Part shown: positions 47,401 to 61,241 of the stretch, piece after piece | Layout of the letters: each line of letters starts with the position of its first letter | How positions within the stretch are numbered: the first letter of the stretch is position 1 | The notes under the pieces: model-generated | Told to the model about the DNA's origin: nothing | Seen by the model: the letters and a program-made list of their open reading frames with translations, nothing else | The model's database searches: none | Made by a program: the position numbers and the translations under genes | Source of the DNA: Sacculina carcini | Taxonomy: Eukaryota; Arthropoda; Thecostraca; Sacculinidae | Assembly (NCBI GenBank): GCA_916048095.2 | Contig: OU696593.1 | Location: 124,001 to 188,000, forward strand | DNA length: 64,000 bases | Reading direction: 5' to 3'

Positions 47401-50400
47401 TGTTACCTCAGTGTGCCCTAAGTGTGCCCTAAGTGTGCCCTAAGTGTGCCCTAAGTGTGCCCTAAGTGTGCCCTAAGTGTTACCTAAGTGTGCCCTAAGT
47501 GTTACCTAAGTGTGCCCTAAGTGTTACCTACGTGTGCCCTAAGTGTTACCTAAGTGTACCCTAAGTGTTACCTAAGTGTGCCCTAAGTGTGCCCTAAGTG
47601 TTACCTAAGTGTGCCCTAAGTGTTACCTAAGTATGCCCTAAGTGTTACCTAAGTGTTACCTAAGTGTTACCTAAGTGTGCCCTAAGTGTTACCTTAGTGT
47701 TACCTAAGTGTGCCCTAAGTGTTACCTAAGTGTTACCTAAGTGTGCCCTAAGTGTTACCTAAGTGTGCCCTAAGTGTTACCTAAGTGTGCCCTAAGTGTT
47801 ACCTAAGTGTTACCTAAGTGTACCCTAAGTTTTACCTAAGTGTTACCTAAGTGTTACCTAAGTGTTACCTAAGTGTTACCTAAGTGTTACCTAAGTGTTA
47901 CCTAAGTGTTACCTAAGTGTTACCTAAGTGTACCCTAAGTGTTACCCAAGTGTTACCTAAGTGTTACCTAAGTGTTACCTAAGTGTGCCCTAAGTGTTAC
48001 CTAAGTGTGCCCTAAGTGTTACCTACGTGTGCCCTAAATGTTACCTAAGTGTGCCCTAAGTGTTACCTAAGTGTTACCTAAGTGTGCCCTAAGTGTTACC
48101 TACGTGTGCCCTAAGTGTTACCTAAGTGTGCCCTAAGTGTTACCTAAGTGTGCCCTAAGTGTTACCTAAGTGTGCCCTAAGTGTGCCCTAAGTGTTACCT
48201 AAGTGTGCCCTAAGTGTTACCTAAGTATGCCCTAAGTGTGCCCTAAGTGTTACCTAAGTGTACCCTAAGTGTTACCTTAGTGTTACCTAAGTGTGCCCTA
48301 AGTGTTACCTAAGTGTGCCCTAAGTGTTACCTAAGTGTTACCTAAGTGTTACCTAAGTGTGCCCTAAGTGTTACCTAAGTGTTACCTAAGTGTGCCCTAA
48401 GTGTTACCTAAGTGTGCCCCAAGTGATACCTAAGTGTGCCCCAAGTGATACCTAAGTGTGCCCCAAGTGATACCTAAGTGTGCCCCAAGTGTGCCCTAAG
48501 TGTTACCTAAGTGTGCCCTAAGTGTTACCTAAGTGTACCCTAAGTGTTACCTAAGTGTGCCCTAAGTGTTACCTAAGTGTGCCCTAAGTGTTACCTAAGT
48601 GTTACCTAAGTGTGCCCTAAGTGTTACCTAAGTGTTACCTAAGTGTTACCTAAGTGTTACCTAAGTGTTACCTAAGTGTGCCCTAAGTGTTACCTACGTG
48701 TGCCCTAAGTGTTAGCTAAGTGTTACCTAAGTGTTACCTAAGTGTTACCTAAGTGTGCCCTAAGTGTTACCTAAGTGTGCCCTAAGTGTTACCTAAGTGT
48801 GCCCTAAGTGTTACCTAAGTGTGCCCTAAGTGTTACCTAAGTGTGCCCTAAGTGTTAACTAAGTTTACGCTAAGTGTTACCTAAGTGTGTCCTAAGTGTG
48901 CCCTAAGTGTACCCTAAGTGTTACCTCAGTGTTACCTAAGTGTACCCTAAGTGTTACCTAAGTGTTACCTAAGTGTTACCTAAGTGTTACCTAAGTGTTA
49001 CCTAAGTGTTACCTAAGTGTTACCTAAGTGTACCCTAAGTGTTACCTAAGTGTACCCTAAGTGTGCCCTAAGTGTTACATAAGTGTGCCCTAAGTGTTAC
49101 CTAAGTGTGCCCTAAGTGTTACCTAAGTGTTACCTAAGTGTGCCCTAAGTGTCACCTAAGTGTGCCCTAAGTGTGCCCTAAGTGTGCCCTAAGTGTGCCC
49201 TAAGTGTTACCTAAGTGTGCCCGAAGTGTGCCCTAAGTGTTACCTAAGTGTGCCCTAAGTGTTACATAAGTGTGCCCTAAGTGTTACCTAAGTGTTACCT
49301 AAGTGTGCCCTAAGTGTTACCTAAGTGTGACCTAAGTGTGCCCTAAGTGTTACCTAAGTGTGCCCTAAGTGTGCCCTAAGTGTTACCTAAGTGTGCCCTA
49401 AGTGTTACCTCAGTGTGCCCTAAGTGTTACCTAAGTGTGCCCTAAGTGTTACCTCAGTGTGCCCTAAGTGTTACCTAAGTGTGCCCTAAGTGTGCCCTAA
49501 GTGTTACCTAAGTGTGCCCTAAGTGTGCCCTAAGTGTGCCCTAAGTGTTACCTAAGTGTGCCCTAAGTGTTACCTACGTGTACCCTAAGTGTTACCTCAG
49601 TGTTACCTAAGTGTACCCTAAGTTTTACCTAAGTGTTACCTAAGTGTTACCTAAGTGTTACCTAAGTGTTACCTAAGTGTGCCCTAAGTGTTACCTAAGT
49701 GTGCCCTAAGTGTTACCTAAGTGTTACCTAAGTGTTACCTAAGTGTTACCTAAGTGTTACCTAAGTGTTACCTAAGTGTTACCTAAGTGTTACCTAAGTG
49801 TTACCCAAGTGTACCCTAAGTGTACCCTAAGTGTGCCCTAAGTGTTACCTAAGTGTTACCTAAGTGTTACCTAAGTGTTACCTAAGTGTTACCTAAGTGT
49901 GCCCTAAGTGTTACCTTAGTGTTACCTAAGTGTGCCCTAAGTGTTACCTAAGTGTTACCTAAGTGTGCCCTAAGTGTTACCTAAGTGTGCCCTAAGTGTT
50001 ACCTAAGTGTGCCCTAAGTGTTACCTAAGTGTTACCTAAGTGTACCCTAAGTTTTACCTAAGTGTTACCTAAGTGTTACCTAAGTGTTACCTAAGTGTTA
50101 CCTAAGTGTTACCTAAGTGTTACCTAAGTGTTACCTAAGTGTTACCTAAGTGTACCCTAAGTGTTACCCAAGTGTTACCTAAGTGTTACCTAAGTGTTAC
50201 CTAAGTGTGCCCTAAGTGTTACCTAAGTGTGCCCTAAGTGTTACCTACGTGTGCCCTAAGTGTTACCTAAGTGTGCCCTAAGTGTTACCTAAGTGTTACC
50301 TAAGTGTGCCCTAAGTGTTACCTACGTGTGCCCTAAGTGTTACCTAAGTGTGCCCTAAGTGTTACCTAAGTGTGCCCTAAGTGTTACCTAAGTGTGCCCT

Positions 50401-50626
50401 AAGTGTGCCCTAAGTGTTACCTAAGTGTGCCCTAAGTGTTACCTAAGTATGCCCTAAGTGTGCCCTAAGTGTTACCTAAGTGTACCCTAAGTGTTACCTT
50501 AGTGTTACCTAAGTGTGCCCTAAGTGTTACCTAAGTGTGCCCTAAGTGTTACCTAAGTGTTACCTAAGTGTGCCCTAAGTGTTACCTAAGTGTTACCTAA
50601 GTGTGCCCTAAGTGTTACCTAAGTGT

Positions 50627-53600
50627 GCCCCAAGTGATACCTAAGTGTGCCCCAAGTGATACCTAAGTGTGCCCCAAGTGATACCTAAGTGTGCCCCAAG
50701 TGTGCCCTAAGTGTTACCTAAGTGTGCCCTAAGTGTTACCTAAGTGTACCCTAAGTGTTACCTAAGTGTGCCCTAAGTGTTACCTAAGTGTGCCCTAAGT
50801 GTTACCTAAGTGTTACCTAAGTGTGCCCTAAGTGTTACCTAAGTGTTACCTAAGTGTTACCTAAGTGTTACCTAAGTGTTACCTAAGTGTGCCCTAAGTG
50901 TTACCTACGTGTGCCCTAAGTGTTAGCTAAGTGTTACCTAAGTGTTACCTAAGTGTTACCTAAGTGTGCCCTAAGTGTTACCTAAGTGTGCCCTAAGTGT
51001 TACCTAAGTGTGCCCTAAGTGTTACCTAAGTGTGCCCTAAGTGTTACCTAAGTGTGCCCTAAGTGTTAACTAAGTTTACCCTAAGTGTTACCTAAGTGTG
51101 CCCTAAGTGTGCCCTAAGTGTTACCTAAGTGTGCCCTAAGTGTTACCTAAGTGTGCCCTAAGTGTTACCTCAGTGTGCCCTAAGTGTTACCTCAGTGTGC
51201 CCTAAGTGTTACCTAAGTGTGCCCTAAGTGTTACCTAAGTGTGCCCTAAGTGTTACCTAAGTGTGCCCTAAGTGTTACCTAAGTTTGCCCTAAGTGTTAC
51301 CTAAGTGTGCCCTAAGTGTTACCTAAGTGTTACCTAAGTGTTACCTAAGTGTTACCTAAGTGTTACCTAAGTGTTACCTAAGTGTTACCTAAGTGTGCCC
51401 TAAGTGTTACCTAAGTGTTACCTAAGTGTTACCTAAGTGTGCCCTAAGTGTTACCTAAGTGTGCCCTAAGTGTTACCTAAGTGTGCCCTAAGTGTTACCT
51501 AAGTGTGCCCTAAGTGTTACCTAAGTGTTACCTAAGTGTGCCCTAAGTGTTACCTACGTGTGCCCTAAGTGTTACCTACGTGTGCCCTAAGTGTTACCTA
51601 CGTGTGCCCTAAGTGTTACCTAAGTGTGCCCTAAGTGTTACCTAAGTGTGCCCTAAGTGTGCCCTAAGTGTGCCCTAAGTGTTACCTAAGTGTGCCCTAA
51701 GTGTTACCTACGTGTGCCCTAAGTGTTACCTAAGTGTACCCTAAGTGTTACCTCAGTGTTACCTAAGTGTACCCTAAGTTTTACCTAAGTGTTACCTAAG
51801 TGTTACCTAAGTGTTACCTAAGTGTTACCTAAGTGTTACCTAAGTGTTACCTAAGTGTACCCTAAGTGTTACCTAAGTGTACCCTAAGTGTGCCCTAAGT
51901 GTTACATAAGTGTGCCCTAAGTGTTACCTAAGTGTGCCCTAAGTGTTACCTAAGTGTTACCTAAGTGTGCCCTAAGTGTTACCTAAGTGTGCCCTAAGTG
52001 TGCCCTAAGTGTGCCCTAAGTGTGCCCTAAGTGTTACCTAAGTGTGCCCGAAGTGTGCCCTAAGTGTTACCTAAGTGTGCCCTAAGTGTTACATAAGTGT
52101 GCCCTAAGTGTTACCTAAGTGTTACCTAAGTGTGCCCTAAGTGTTACCTAAGTGTGACCTAAGTGTGCCCTAAGTGTTACCTAAGTGTGCCCTAAGTGTG
52201 CCCTAAGTGTTACCTAAGTGTGCCCTAAGTGTTACCTCAGTGTGCCCTAAGTGTTACCTAAGTGTGCCCTAAGTGTTACCTCAGTGTGCCCTAAGTGTTA
52301 CCTAAGTGTGCCCTAAGTGTGCCCTAAGTGTTACCTAAGTGTGCCCTAAGTGTGCCCTAAGTGTGCCCTAAGTGTTACCTAAGTGTGCCCTAAGTGTTAC
52401 CTACGTGTACCCTAAGTGTTACCTCAGTGTTACCTAAGTGTACCCTAAGTTTTACCTAAGTGTTACCTAAGTGTTACCTAAGTGTTACCTAAGTGTTACC
52501 TCAGTGTGCCCTAAGTGTTACCTAAGTGTGCCCTAAGTGTTACCTAAGTGTTACCTAAGTGTTACCTAAGTGTTACCTAAGTGTTACCTAAGTGTTACCT
52601 AAGTGTTACCTAAGTGTTACCTAAGTGTTACCTAAGTGTTACCTAAGTGTACCCTAAGTGTACCCTAAGTGTGCCCTAAGTGTTACCTAAGTGTGCCCTA
52701 AGTGTTACCTAAGTGTGCCCTAAGTGTTACCTAAGTGTGCCCTAAGTGTTACCTAAGTGTGCCCTAAGTGTTAACTAAGTTTACCCTAAGTGTTACCTAA
52801 GTGTGCCCTAAGTGTGCCCTAAGTGTTACCTAAGTGTGCCCTAAGTGTTACCTAAGTGTGCCCTAAGTGTTACCTCAGTGTGCCCTAAGTGTTACCTCAG
52901 TGTGCCCTAAGTGTTACCTAAGTGTGCCCTAAGTGTTACCTAAGTGTGCCCTAAGTGTTACCTAAGTGTGCCCTAAGTGTTACCTAAGTTTGCCCTAAGT
53001 GTTACCTAAGTGTGCCCTAAGTGTTACCTAAGTGTTACCTAAGTGTTACCTAAGTGTTACCTAAGTGTTACCTAAGTGTTACCTAAGTGTTACCTAAGTG
53101 TGCCCTAAGTGTTACCTAAGTGTTACCTAAGTGTTACCTAAGTGTTACCTAAGTGTGCCCTAAGTGTTACCTAAGTGTGCCCTAAGTGTTACCTAAGTGT
53201 GCCCTAAGTGTTACCTAAGTGTGCCCTAAGTGTTACCTAAGTGTTACCTAAGTGTTACCTAAGTGTTACCTAAGTGTTACCTAAGTGTTACCTAAGTGTA
53301 CCCTAAGTGTTACCCAAGTGTTACCTAAGTGTTACCTAAGTGTTACCTAAGTGTGCCCTAAGTGTTACCTAAGTGTGCCCTAAGTGTTACCTACGTGTGC
53401 CCTAAATGTTACCTAAGTGTGCCCTAAGTGTTACCTAAGTGTTACCTAAGTGTGCCCTAAGTGTTACCTACGTGTGCCCTAAGTGTTACCTAAGTGTGCC
53501 CTAAGTGTTACCTAAGTGTGCCCTAAGTGTTACCTAAGTGTGCCCTAAGTGTGCCCTAAGTGTTACCTAAGTGTGCCCTAAGTGTTACCTAAGTATGCCC

Positions 53601-53783
53601 TAAGTGTGCCCTAAGTGTTACCTAAGTGTACCCTAAGTGTTACCTTAGTGTTACCTAAGTGTGCCCTAAGTGTTACCTAAGTGTGCCCTAAGTGTTACCT
53701 AAGTGTTACCTAAGTGTTACCTAAGTGTGCCCTAAGTGTTACCTAAGTGTTACCTAAGTGTGCCCTAAGTGTTACCTAAGTGT
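50627..53783. repeat. 3,157-bp satellite segment, copy 1
   Basis: 287 monomers between triple markers. Internal landmarks (TTAACTAAGTT at about 51066 and 52771, TTACATAAGTG at 51903, TGCCCGAAGTG at 52046) recur at a constant +6,732 bp in 57359-60515. This is a segmental duplication within the array. Confidence 0.8.
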
Positions 53784-56700
53784 GCCCCAAGTGATACCTA
53801 AGTGTGCCCCAAGTGATACCTAAGTGTGCCCCAAGTGATACCTAAGTGTGCCCCAAGTGTGCCCTAAGTGTTACCTAAGTGTTACCTAAGTGTTACCTAA
53901 GTGTTACCTAAGTGTTACCTAAGTGTTACCTAAGTGTTACCTAAGTGTGCCCTAAGTGTTACCTAAGTGTTACCTAAGTGTTACCTAAGTGTTACCTAAG
54001 TGTGCCCTAAGTGTTACCTAAGTGTGCCCTAAGTGTTACCTAAGTGTGCCCTAAGTGTTACCTCAGTGTTACCTAAGTGTACCCTAAGTTTTACCTAAGT
54101 GTTACCTAAGTGTTACCTAAGTGTTACCTAAGTGTTACCTAAGTGTTACCTAAGTGTTACCTAAGTGTACCCTAAGTGTTACCTAAGTGTACCCTAAGTG
54201 TGCCCTAAGTGTTACATAAGTGTGCCCTAAGTGTTACCTAAGTGTGCCCTAAGTGTTACCTAAGTGTTACCTAAGTGTGCCCTAAGTGTTACCTAAGTGT
54301 GCCCTAAGTGTGCCCTAAGTGTGCCCTAAGTGTGCCCTAAGTGTTACCTAAGTGTGCCCGAAGTGTGCCCTAAGTGTTACCTAAGTGTGCCCTAAGTGTT
54401 ACATAAGTGTGCCCTAAGTGTTACCTAAGTGTTACCTAAGTGTGCCCTAAGTGTTACCTAAGTGTGACCTAAGTGTGCCCTAAGTGTTACCTAAGTGTGC
54501 CCTAAGTGTGCCCTAAGTGTTACCTAAGTGTGCCCTAAGTGTTACCTCAGTGTGCCCTAAGTGTTACCTAAGTGTGCCCTAAGTGTTACCTCAGTGTGCC
54601 CTAAGTGTTACCTAAGTGTGCCCTAAGTGTGCCCTAAGTGTTACCTAAGTGTGCCCTAAGTGTGCCCTAAGTGTGCCCTAAGTGTTACCTAAGTGTGCCC
54701 TAAGTGTTACCTACGTGTACCCTAAGTGTTACCTCAGTGTTACCTAAGTGTACCCTAAGTTTTACCTAAGTGTTACCTAAGTGTTACCTAAGTGTTACCT
54801 AAGTGTTACCTCAGTGTGCCCTAAGTGTTACCTAAGTGTGCCCTAAGTGTTACCTAAGTGTTACCTAAGTGTTACCTAAGTGTTACCTAAGTGTTACCTA
54901 AGTGTTACCTAAGTGTTACCTAAGTGTTACCCAAGTGTACCCTAAGTGTACCCTAAGTGTGCCCTAAGTGTTACCTAAGTGTTACCTAAGTGTTACCTAA
55001 GTGTTACCTAAGTGTTACCTAAGTGTGCCCTAAGTGTTACCTTAGTGTTACCTAAGTGTGCCCTAAGTGTTACCTAAGTGTTACCTAAGTGTGCCCTAAG
55101 TGTTACCTAAGTGTGCCCTAAGTGTTACCTAAGTGTGCCCTAAGTGTTACCTAAGTGTTACCTAAGTGTACCCTAAGTTTTACCTAAGTGTTACCTAAGT
55201 GTTACCTAAGTGTTACCTAAGTGTTACCTAAGTGTTACCTAAGTGTTACCTAAGTGTTACCTAAGTGTTACCTAAGTGTACCCTAAGTGTTACCCAAGTG
55301 TTACCTAAGTGTTACCTAAGTGTTACCTAAGTGTGCCCTAAGTGTTACCTAAGTGTGCCCTAGGTGTTACCTACGTGTGCCCTAAGTGTTACCTAAGTGT
55401 GCCCTAAGTGTTACCTAAGTGTTACCTAAGTGTGCCCTAAGTGTTACCTACGTGTGCCCTAAGTGTTACCTAAGTGTGCCCTAAGTGTTACCTAAGTGTG
55501 CCCTAAGTGTTACCTAAGTGTGCCCTAAGTGTGCCCTAAGTGTTACCTAAGTGTGCCCTAAGTGTTACCTAAGTATGCCCTAAGTGTGCCCTAAGTGTTA
55601 CCTAAGTGTACCCTAAGTGTTACCTTAGTGTTACCTAAGTGTGCCCTAAGTGTTACCTAAGTGTGCCCTAAGTGTTACCTAAGTGTTACCTAAGTGTGCC
55701 CTAAGTGTTACCTAAGTGTTACCTAAGTGTGCCCTAAGTGTTACCTAAGTGTGCCCCAAGTGATACCTAAGTGTGCCCCAAGTGATACCTAAGTGTGCCC
55801 CAAGTGATACCTAAGTGTGCCCCAAGTGTGCCCTAAGTGTTACCTAAGTGTGCCCTAAGTGTTACCTAAGTGTACCCTAAGTGTTACCTAAGTGTGCCCT
55901 AAGTGTTACCTAAGTGTGCCCTAAGTGTTACCTAAGTGTGCCCTAAGTGTGCCCTAAGTGTTACCTAAGTGTGCCCTAAGTGTGCCCTAAGTGTTACCTT
56001 AGTGTTACCTAAGTGTGCCCTAAGTGTGCCCTAAGTGTTACCTAAGTGTTACCTAAGTGTTACCTAAGTGTTACCTAAGTGTTACCTAAGTGTTACCTAA
56101 GTGTTACCTAAGTGTTACCTAAGTGTGCCCTAAGTGTTACCTAAGTGTTACCTCAGTGTGCCCTAAGTGTGCCCTAAGTGTTACCTAAGTGTGCCCTAAG
56201 TGTGCCCTACGTGTTACCTAAGTGTTACCTAAGTGTTACCTAAGTGTGCCCTAAGTGTTACCTAAGTGTGCCCTAAGTGTTACCTACGTGTGCCCTAAGT
56301 GTTACCTAAGTGTACCCTAAGTGTTACCTAAGTGTGCCCTAAGTGTGCCCTAAGTGTTACCTTAGTGTTACCTAAGTGTGCCCTAAGTGTGCCCTAAGTG
56401 TTACCTAAGTGTTACCTAAGTGTTACCTAAGTGTGCCCTAAGTGTGCCCTAAGTGTTACCTTAGTGTTACCTAAGTGTGCCCTAAGTGTTACCTAAGTGT
56501 GCCCTAAGTGTTACCTAAGTGTTACCTAAGTGTGCCCTAAGTGTTACCTCAGTGTGCCCTAAGTGTGCCCTAAGTGTGCCCTAAGTGTGCCCTAAGTGTG
56601 CCCTAAGTGTGCCCTAAGTGTTACCTAAGTGTGCCCTAAGTGTTACCTAAGTGTGCCCTAAGTGTTACCTACGTGTGCCCTAAGTGTTACCTAAGTGTAC

Positions 56701-57358
56701 CCTAAGTGTTACCTAAGTGTGCCCTAAGTGTTACCTAAGTGTGCCCTAAGTGTTACCTAAGTGTTACCTAAGTGTACCCTAAGTTTTACCTAAGTGTTAC
56801 CTAAGTGTTACCTAAGTGTTACCTAAGTGTTACCTAAGTGTTACCTAAGTGTTACCTAAGTGTTACCTAAGTGTTACCTAAGTGTACCCTAAGTGTTACC
56901 CAAGTGTTACCTAAGTGTTACCTAAGTGTTACCTAAGTGTGCCCTAAGTGTTACCTAAGTGTGCCCTAAGTGTTACCTACGTGTGCCCTAAATGTTACCT
57001 AAGTGTGCCCTAAGTGTTACCTAAGTGTTACCTAAGTGTGCCCTAAGTGTTACCTACGTGTGCCCTAAGTGTTACCTAAGTGTGCCCTAAGTGTTACCTA
57101 AGTGTGCCCTAAGTGTTACCTAAGTGTGCCCTAAGTGTGCCCTAAGTGTTACCTAAGTGTGCCCTAAGTGTTACCTAAGTATGCCCTAAGTGTGCCCTAA
57201 GTGTTACCTAAGTGTACCCTAAGTGTTACCTTAGTGTTACCTAAGTGTGCCCTAAGTGTTACCTAAGTGTGCCCTAAGTGTTACCTAAGTGTTACCTAAG
57301 TGTGCCCTAAGTGTTACCTAAGTGTTACCTAAGTGTGCCCTAAGTGTTACCTAAGTGT

Positions 57359-60300
57359 GCCCCAAGTGATACCTAAGTGTGCCCCAAGTGATACCTAAGT
57401 GTGCCCCAAGTGATACCTAAGTGTGCCCCAAGTGTGCCCTAAGTGTTACCTAAGTGTGCCCTAAGTGTTACCTAAGTGTACCCTAAGTGTTACCTAAGTG
57501 TGCCCTAAGTGTTACCTAAGTGTGCCCTAAGTGTTACCTAAGTGTTACCTAAGTGTGCCCTAAGTGTTACCTAAGTGTTACCTAAGTGTTACCTAAGTGT
57601 TACCTAAGTGTTACCTAAGTGTGCCCTAAGTGTTACCTACGTGTGCCCTAAGTGTTAGCTAAGTGTTACCTAAGTGTTACCTAAGTGTTACCTAAGTGTG
57701 CCCTAAGTGTTACCTAAGTGTGCCCTAAGTGTTACCTAAGTGTGCCCTAAGTGTTACCTAAGTGTGCCCTAAGTGTTACCTAAGTGTGCCCTAAGTGTTA
57801 ACTAAGTTTACCCTAAGTGTTACCTAAGTGTGCCCTAAGTGTGCCCTAAGTGTTACCTAAGTGTGCCCTAAGTGTTACCTAAGTGTGCCCTAAGTGTTAC
57901 CTCAGTGTGCCCTAAGTGTTACCTCAGTGTGCCCTAAGTGTTACCTAAGTGTGCCCTAAGTGTTACCTAAGTGTGCCCTAAGTGTTACCTAAGTGTGCCC
58001 TAAGTGTTACCTAAGTTTGCCCTAAGTGTTACCTAAGTGTGCCCTAAGTGTTACCTAAGTGTTACCTAAGTGTTACCTAAGTGTTACCTAAGTGTTACCT
58101 AAGTGTTACCTAAGTGTTACCTAAGTGTGCCCTAAGTGTTACCTAAGTGTTACCTAAGTGTTACCTAAGTGTGCCCTAAGTGTTACCTAAGTGTGCCCTA
58201 AGTGTTACCTAAGTGTGCCCTAAGTGTTACCTAAGTGTGCCCTAAGTGTTACCTAAGTGTTACCTAAGTGTGCCCTAAGTGTTACCTACGTGTGCCCTAA
58301 GTGTTACCTACGTGTGCCCTAAGTGTTACCTACGTGTGCCCTAAGTGTTACCTAAGTGTGCCCTAAGTGTTACCTAAGTGTGCCCTAAGTGTGCCCTAAG
58401 TGTGCCCTAAGTGTTACCTAAGTGTGCCCTAAGTGTTACCTACGTGTGCCCTAAGTGTTACCTAAGTGTACCCTAAGTGTTACCTCAGTGTTACCTAAGT
58501 GTACCCTAAGTTTTACCTAAGTGTTACCTAAGTGTTACCTAAGTGTTACCTAAGTGTTACCTAAGTGTTACCTAAGTGTTACCTAAGTGTACCCTAAGTG
58601 TTACCTAAGTGTACCCTAAGTGTGCCCTAAGTGTTACATAAGTGTGCCCTAAGTGTTACCTAAGTGTGCCCTAAGTGTTACCTAAGTGTTACCTAAGTGT
58701 GCCCTAAGTGTTACCTAAGTGTGCCCTAAGTGTGCCCTAAGTGTGCCCTAAGTGTGCCCTAAGTGTTACCTAAGTGTGCCCGAAGTGTGCCCTAAGTGTT
58801 ACCTAAGTGTGCCCTAAGTGTTACATAAGTGTGCCCTAAGTGTTACCTAAGTGTTACCTAAGTGTGCCCTAAGTGTTACCTAAGTGTGACCTAAGTGTGC
58901 CCTAAGTGTTACCTAAGTGTGCCCTAAGTGTGCCCTAAGTGTTACCTAAGTGTGCCCTAAGTGTTACCTCAGTGTGCCCTAAGTGTTACCTAAGTGTGCC
59001 CTAAGTGTTACCTCAGTGTGCCCTAAGTGTTACCTAAGTGTGCCCTAAGTGTGCCCTAAGTGTTACCTAAGTGTGCCCTAAGTGTGCCCTAAGTGTGCCC
59101 TAAGTGTTACCTAAGTGTGCCCTAAGTGTTACCTACGTGTACCCTAAGTGTTACCTCAGTGTTACCTAAGTGTACCCTAAGTTTTACCTAAGTGTTACCT
59201 AAGTGTTACCTAAGTGTTACCTAAGTGTTACCTCAGTGTGCCCTAAGTGTTACCTAAGTGTGCCCTAAGTGTTACCTAAGTGTTACCTAAGTGTTACCTA
59301 AGTGTTACCTAAGTGTTACCTAAGTGTTACCTAAGTGTTACCTAAGTGTTACCTAAGTGTTACCTAAGTGTTACCTAAGTGTACCCTAAGTGTACCCTAA
59401 GTGTGCCCTAAGTGTTACCTAAGTGTGCCCTAAGTGTTACCTAAGTGTGCCCTAAGTGTTACCTAAGTGTGCCCTAAGTGTTACCTAAGTGTGCCCTAAG
59501 TGTTAACTAAGTTTACCCTAAGTGTTACCTAAGTGTGCCCTAAGTGTGCCCTAAGTGTTACCTAAGTGTGCCCTAAGTGTTACCTAAGTGTGCCCTAAGT
59601 GTTACCTCAGTGTGCCCTAAGTGTTACCTCAGTGTGCCCTAAGTGTTACCTAAGTGTGCCCTAAGTGTTACCTAAGTGTGCCCTAAGTGTTACCTAAGTG
59701 TGCCCTAAGTGTTACCTAAGTTTGCCCTAAGTGTTACCTAAGTGTGCCCTAAGTGTTACCTAAGTGTTACCTAAGTGTTACCTAAGTGTTACCTAAGTGT
59801 TACCTAAGTGTTACCTAAGTGTTACCTAAGTGTGCCCTAAGTGTTACCTAAGTGTTACCTAAGTGTTACCTAAGTGTTACCTAAGTGTGCCCTAAGTGTT
59901 ACCTAAGTGTGCCCTAAGTGTTACCTAAGTGTGCCCTAAGTGTTACCTAAGTGTGCCCTAAGTGTTACCTAAGTGTTACCTAAGTGTTACCTAAGTGTTA
60001 CCTAAGTGTTACCTAAGTGTTACCTAAGTGTACCCTAAGTGTTACCCAAGTGTTACCTAAGTGTTACCTAAGTGTTACCTAAGTGTGCCCTAAGTGTTAC
60101 CTAAGTGTGCCCTAAGTGTTACCTACGTGTGCCCTAAATGTTACCTAAGTGTGCCCTAAGTGTTACCTAAGTGTTACCTAAGTGTGCCCTAAGTGTTACC
60201 TACGTGTGCCCTAAGTGTTACCTAAGTGTGCCCTAAGTGTTACCTAAGTGTGCCCTAAGTGTTACCTAAGTGTGCCCTAAGTGTGCCCTAAGTGTTACCT

Positions 60301-60515
60301 AAGTGTGCCCTAAGTGTTACCTAAGTATGCCCTAAGTGTGCCCTAAGTGTTACCTAAGTGTACCCTAAGTGTTACCTTAGTGTTACCTAAGTGTGCCCTA
60401 AGTGTTACCTAAGTGTGCCCTAAGTGTTACCTAAGTGTTACCTAAGTGTTACCTAAGTGTGCCCTAAGTGTTACCTAAGTGTTACCTAAGTGTGCCCTAA
60501 GTGTTACCTAAGTGT
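57359..60515. repeat. 3,157-bp satellite segment, copy 2
   Basis: Same length and landmark order as 50627-53783 (TTAACTAAGTT at about 57797 and 59502, TTACATAAGTG at 58635, TGCCCGAAGTG at 58778), an offset of 612 monomers. Confidence 0.8.
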
Positions 60516-61241
60516 GCCCCAAGTGATACCTAAGTGTGCCCCAAGTGATACCTAAGTGTGCCCCAAGTGATACCTAAGTGTGCCCCAAGTGTGCCCTAAG
60601 TGTTACCTAAGTGTGCCCTAAGTGTTACCTAAGTGTACCCTAAGTGTTACCTAAGTGTGCCCTAAGTGTTACCTAAGTGTGCCCTAAGTGTTACATAAGT
60701 GTGCCCTAAGTGTTACCTAAGTGTTACCTAAGTGTGCCCTAAGTGTTACCTAAGTGTGACCTAAGTGTGCCCTAAGTGTTACCTAAGTGTGCCCTAAGTG
60801 TGCCCTAAGTGTTACCTAAGTGTGCCCTAAGTGTTACCTCAGTGTGCCCTAAGTGTTACCTAAGTGTGCCCTAAGTGTTACCTCAGTGTGCCCTAAGTGT
60901 TACCTAAGTGTGCCCTAAGTGTGCCCTAAGTGTTACCTAAGTGTGCCCTAAGTGTGCCCTAAGTGTGCCCTAAGTGTTACCTAAGTGTGCCCTAAGTGTT
61001 ACCTACGTGTACCCTAAGTGTTACCTCAGTGTTACCTAAGTGTACCCTAAGTTTTACCTAAGTGTTACCTAAGTGTTACCTAAGTGTTACCTAAGTGTTA
61101 CCTCAGTGTGCCCTAAGTGTTACCTAAGTGTGCCCTAAGTGTTACCTAAGTGTTACCTAAGTGTGCCCTAAGTGTTACCTACGTGTGCCCTAAGTGTGCC
61201 CTAAGTGTGCCCTAAGTGTGCCCTAAGTGTTACCTAAGTGT

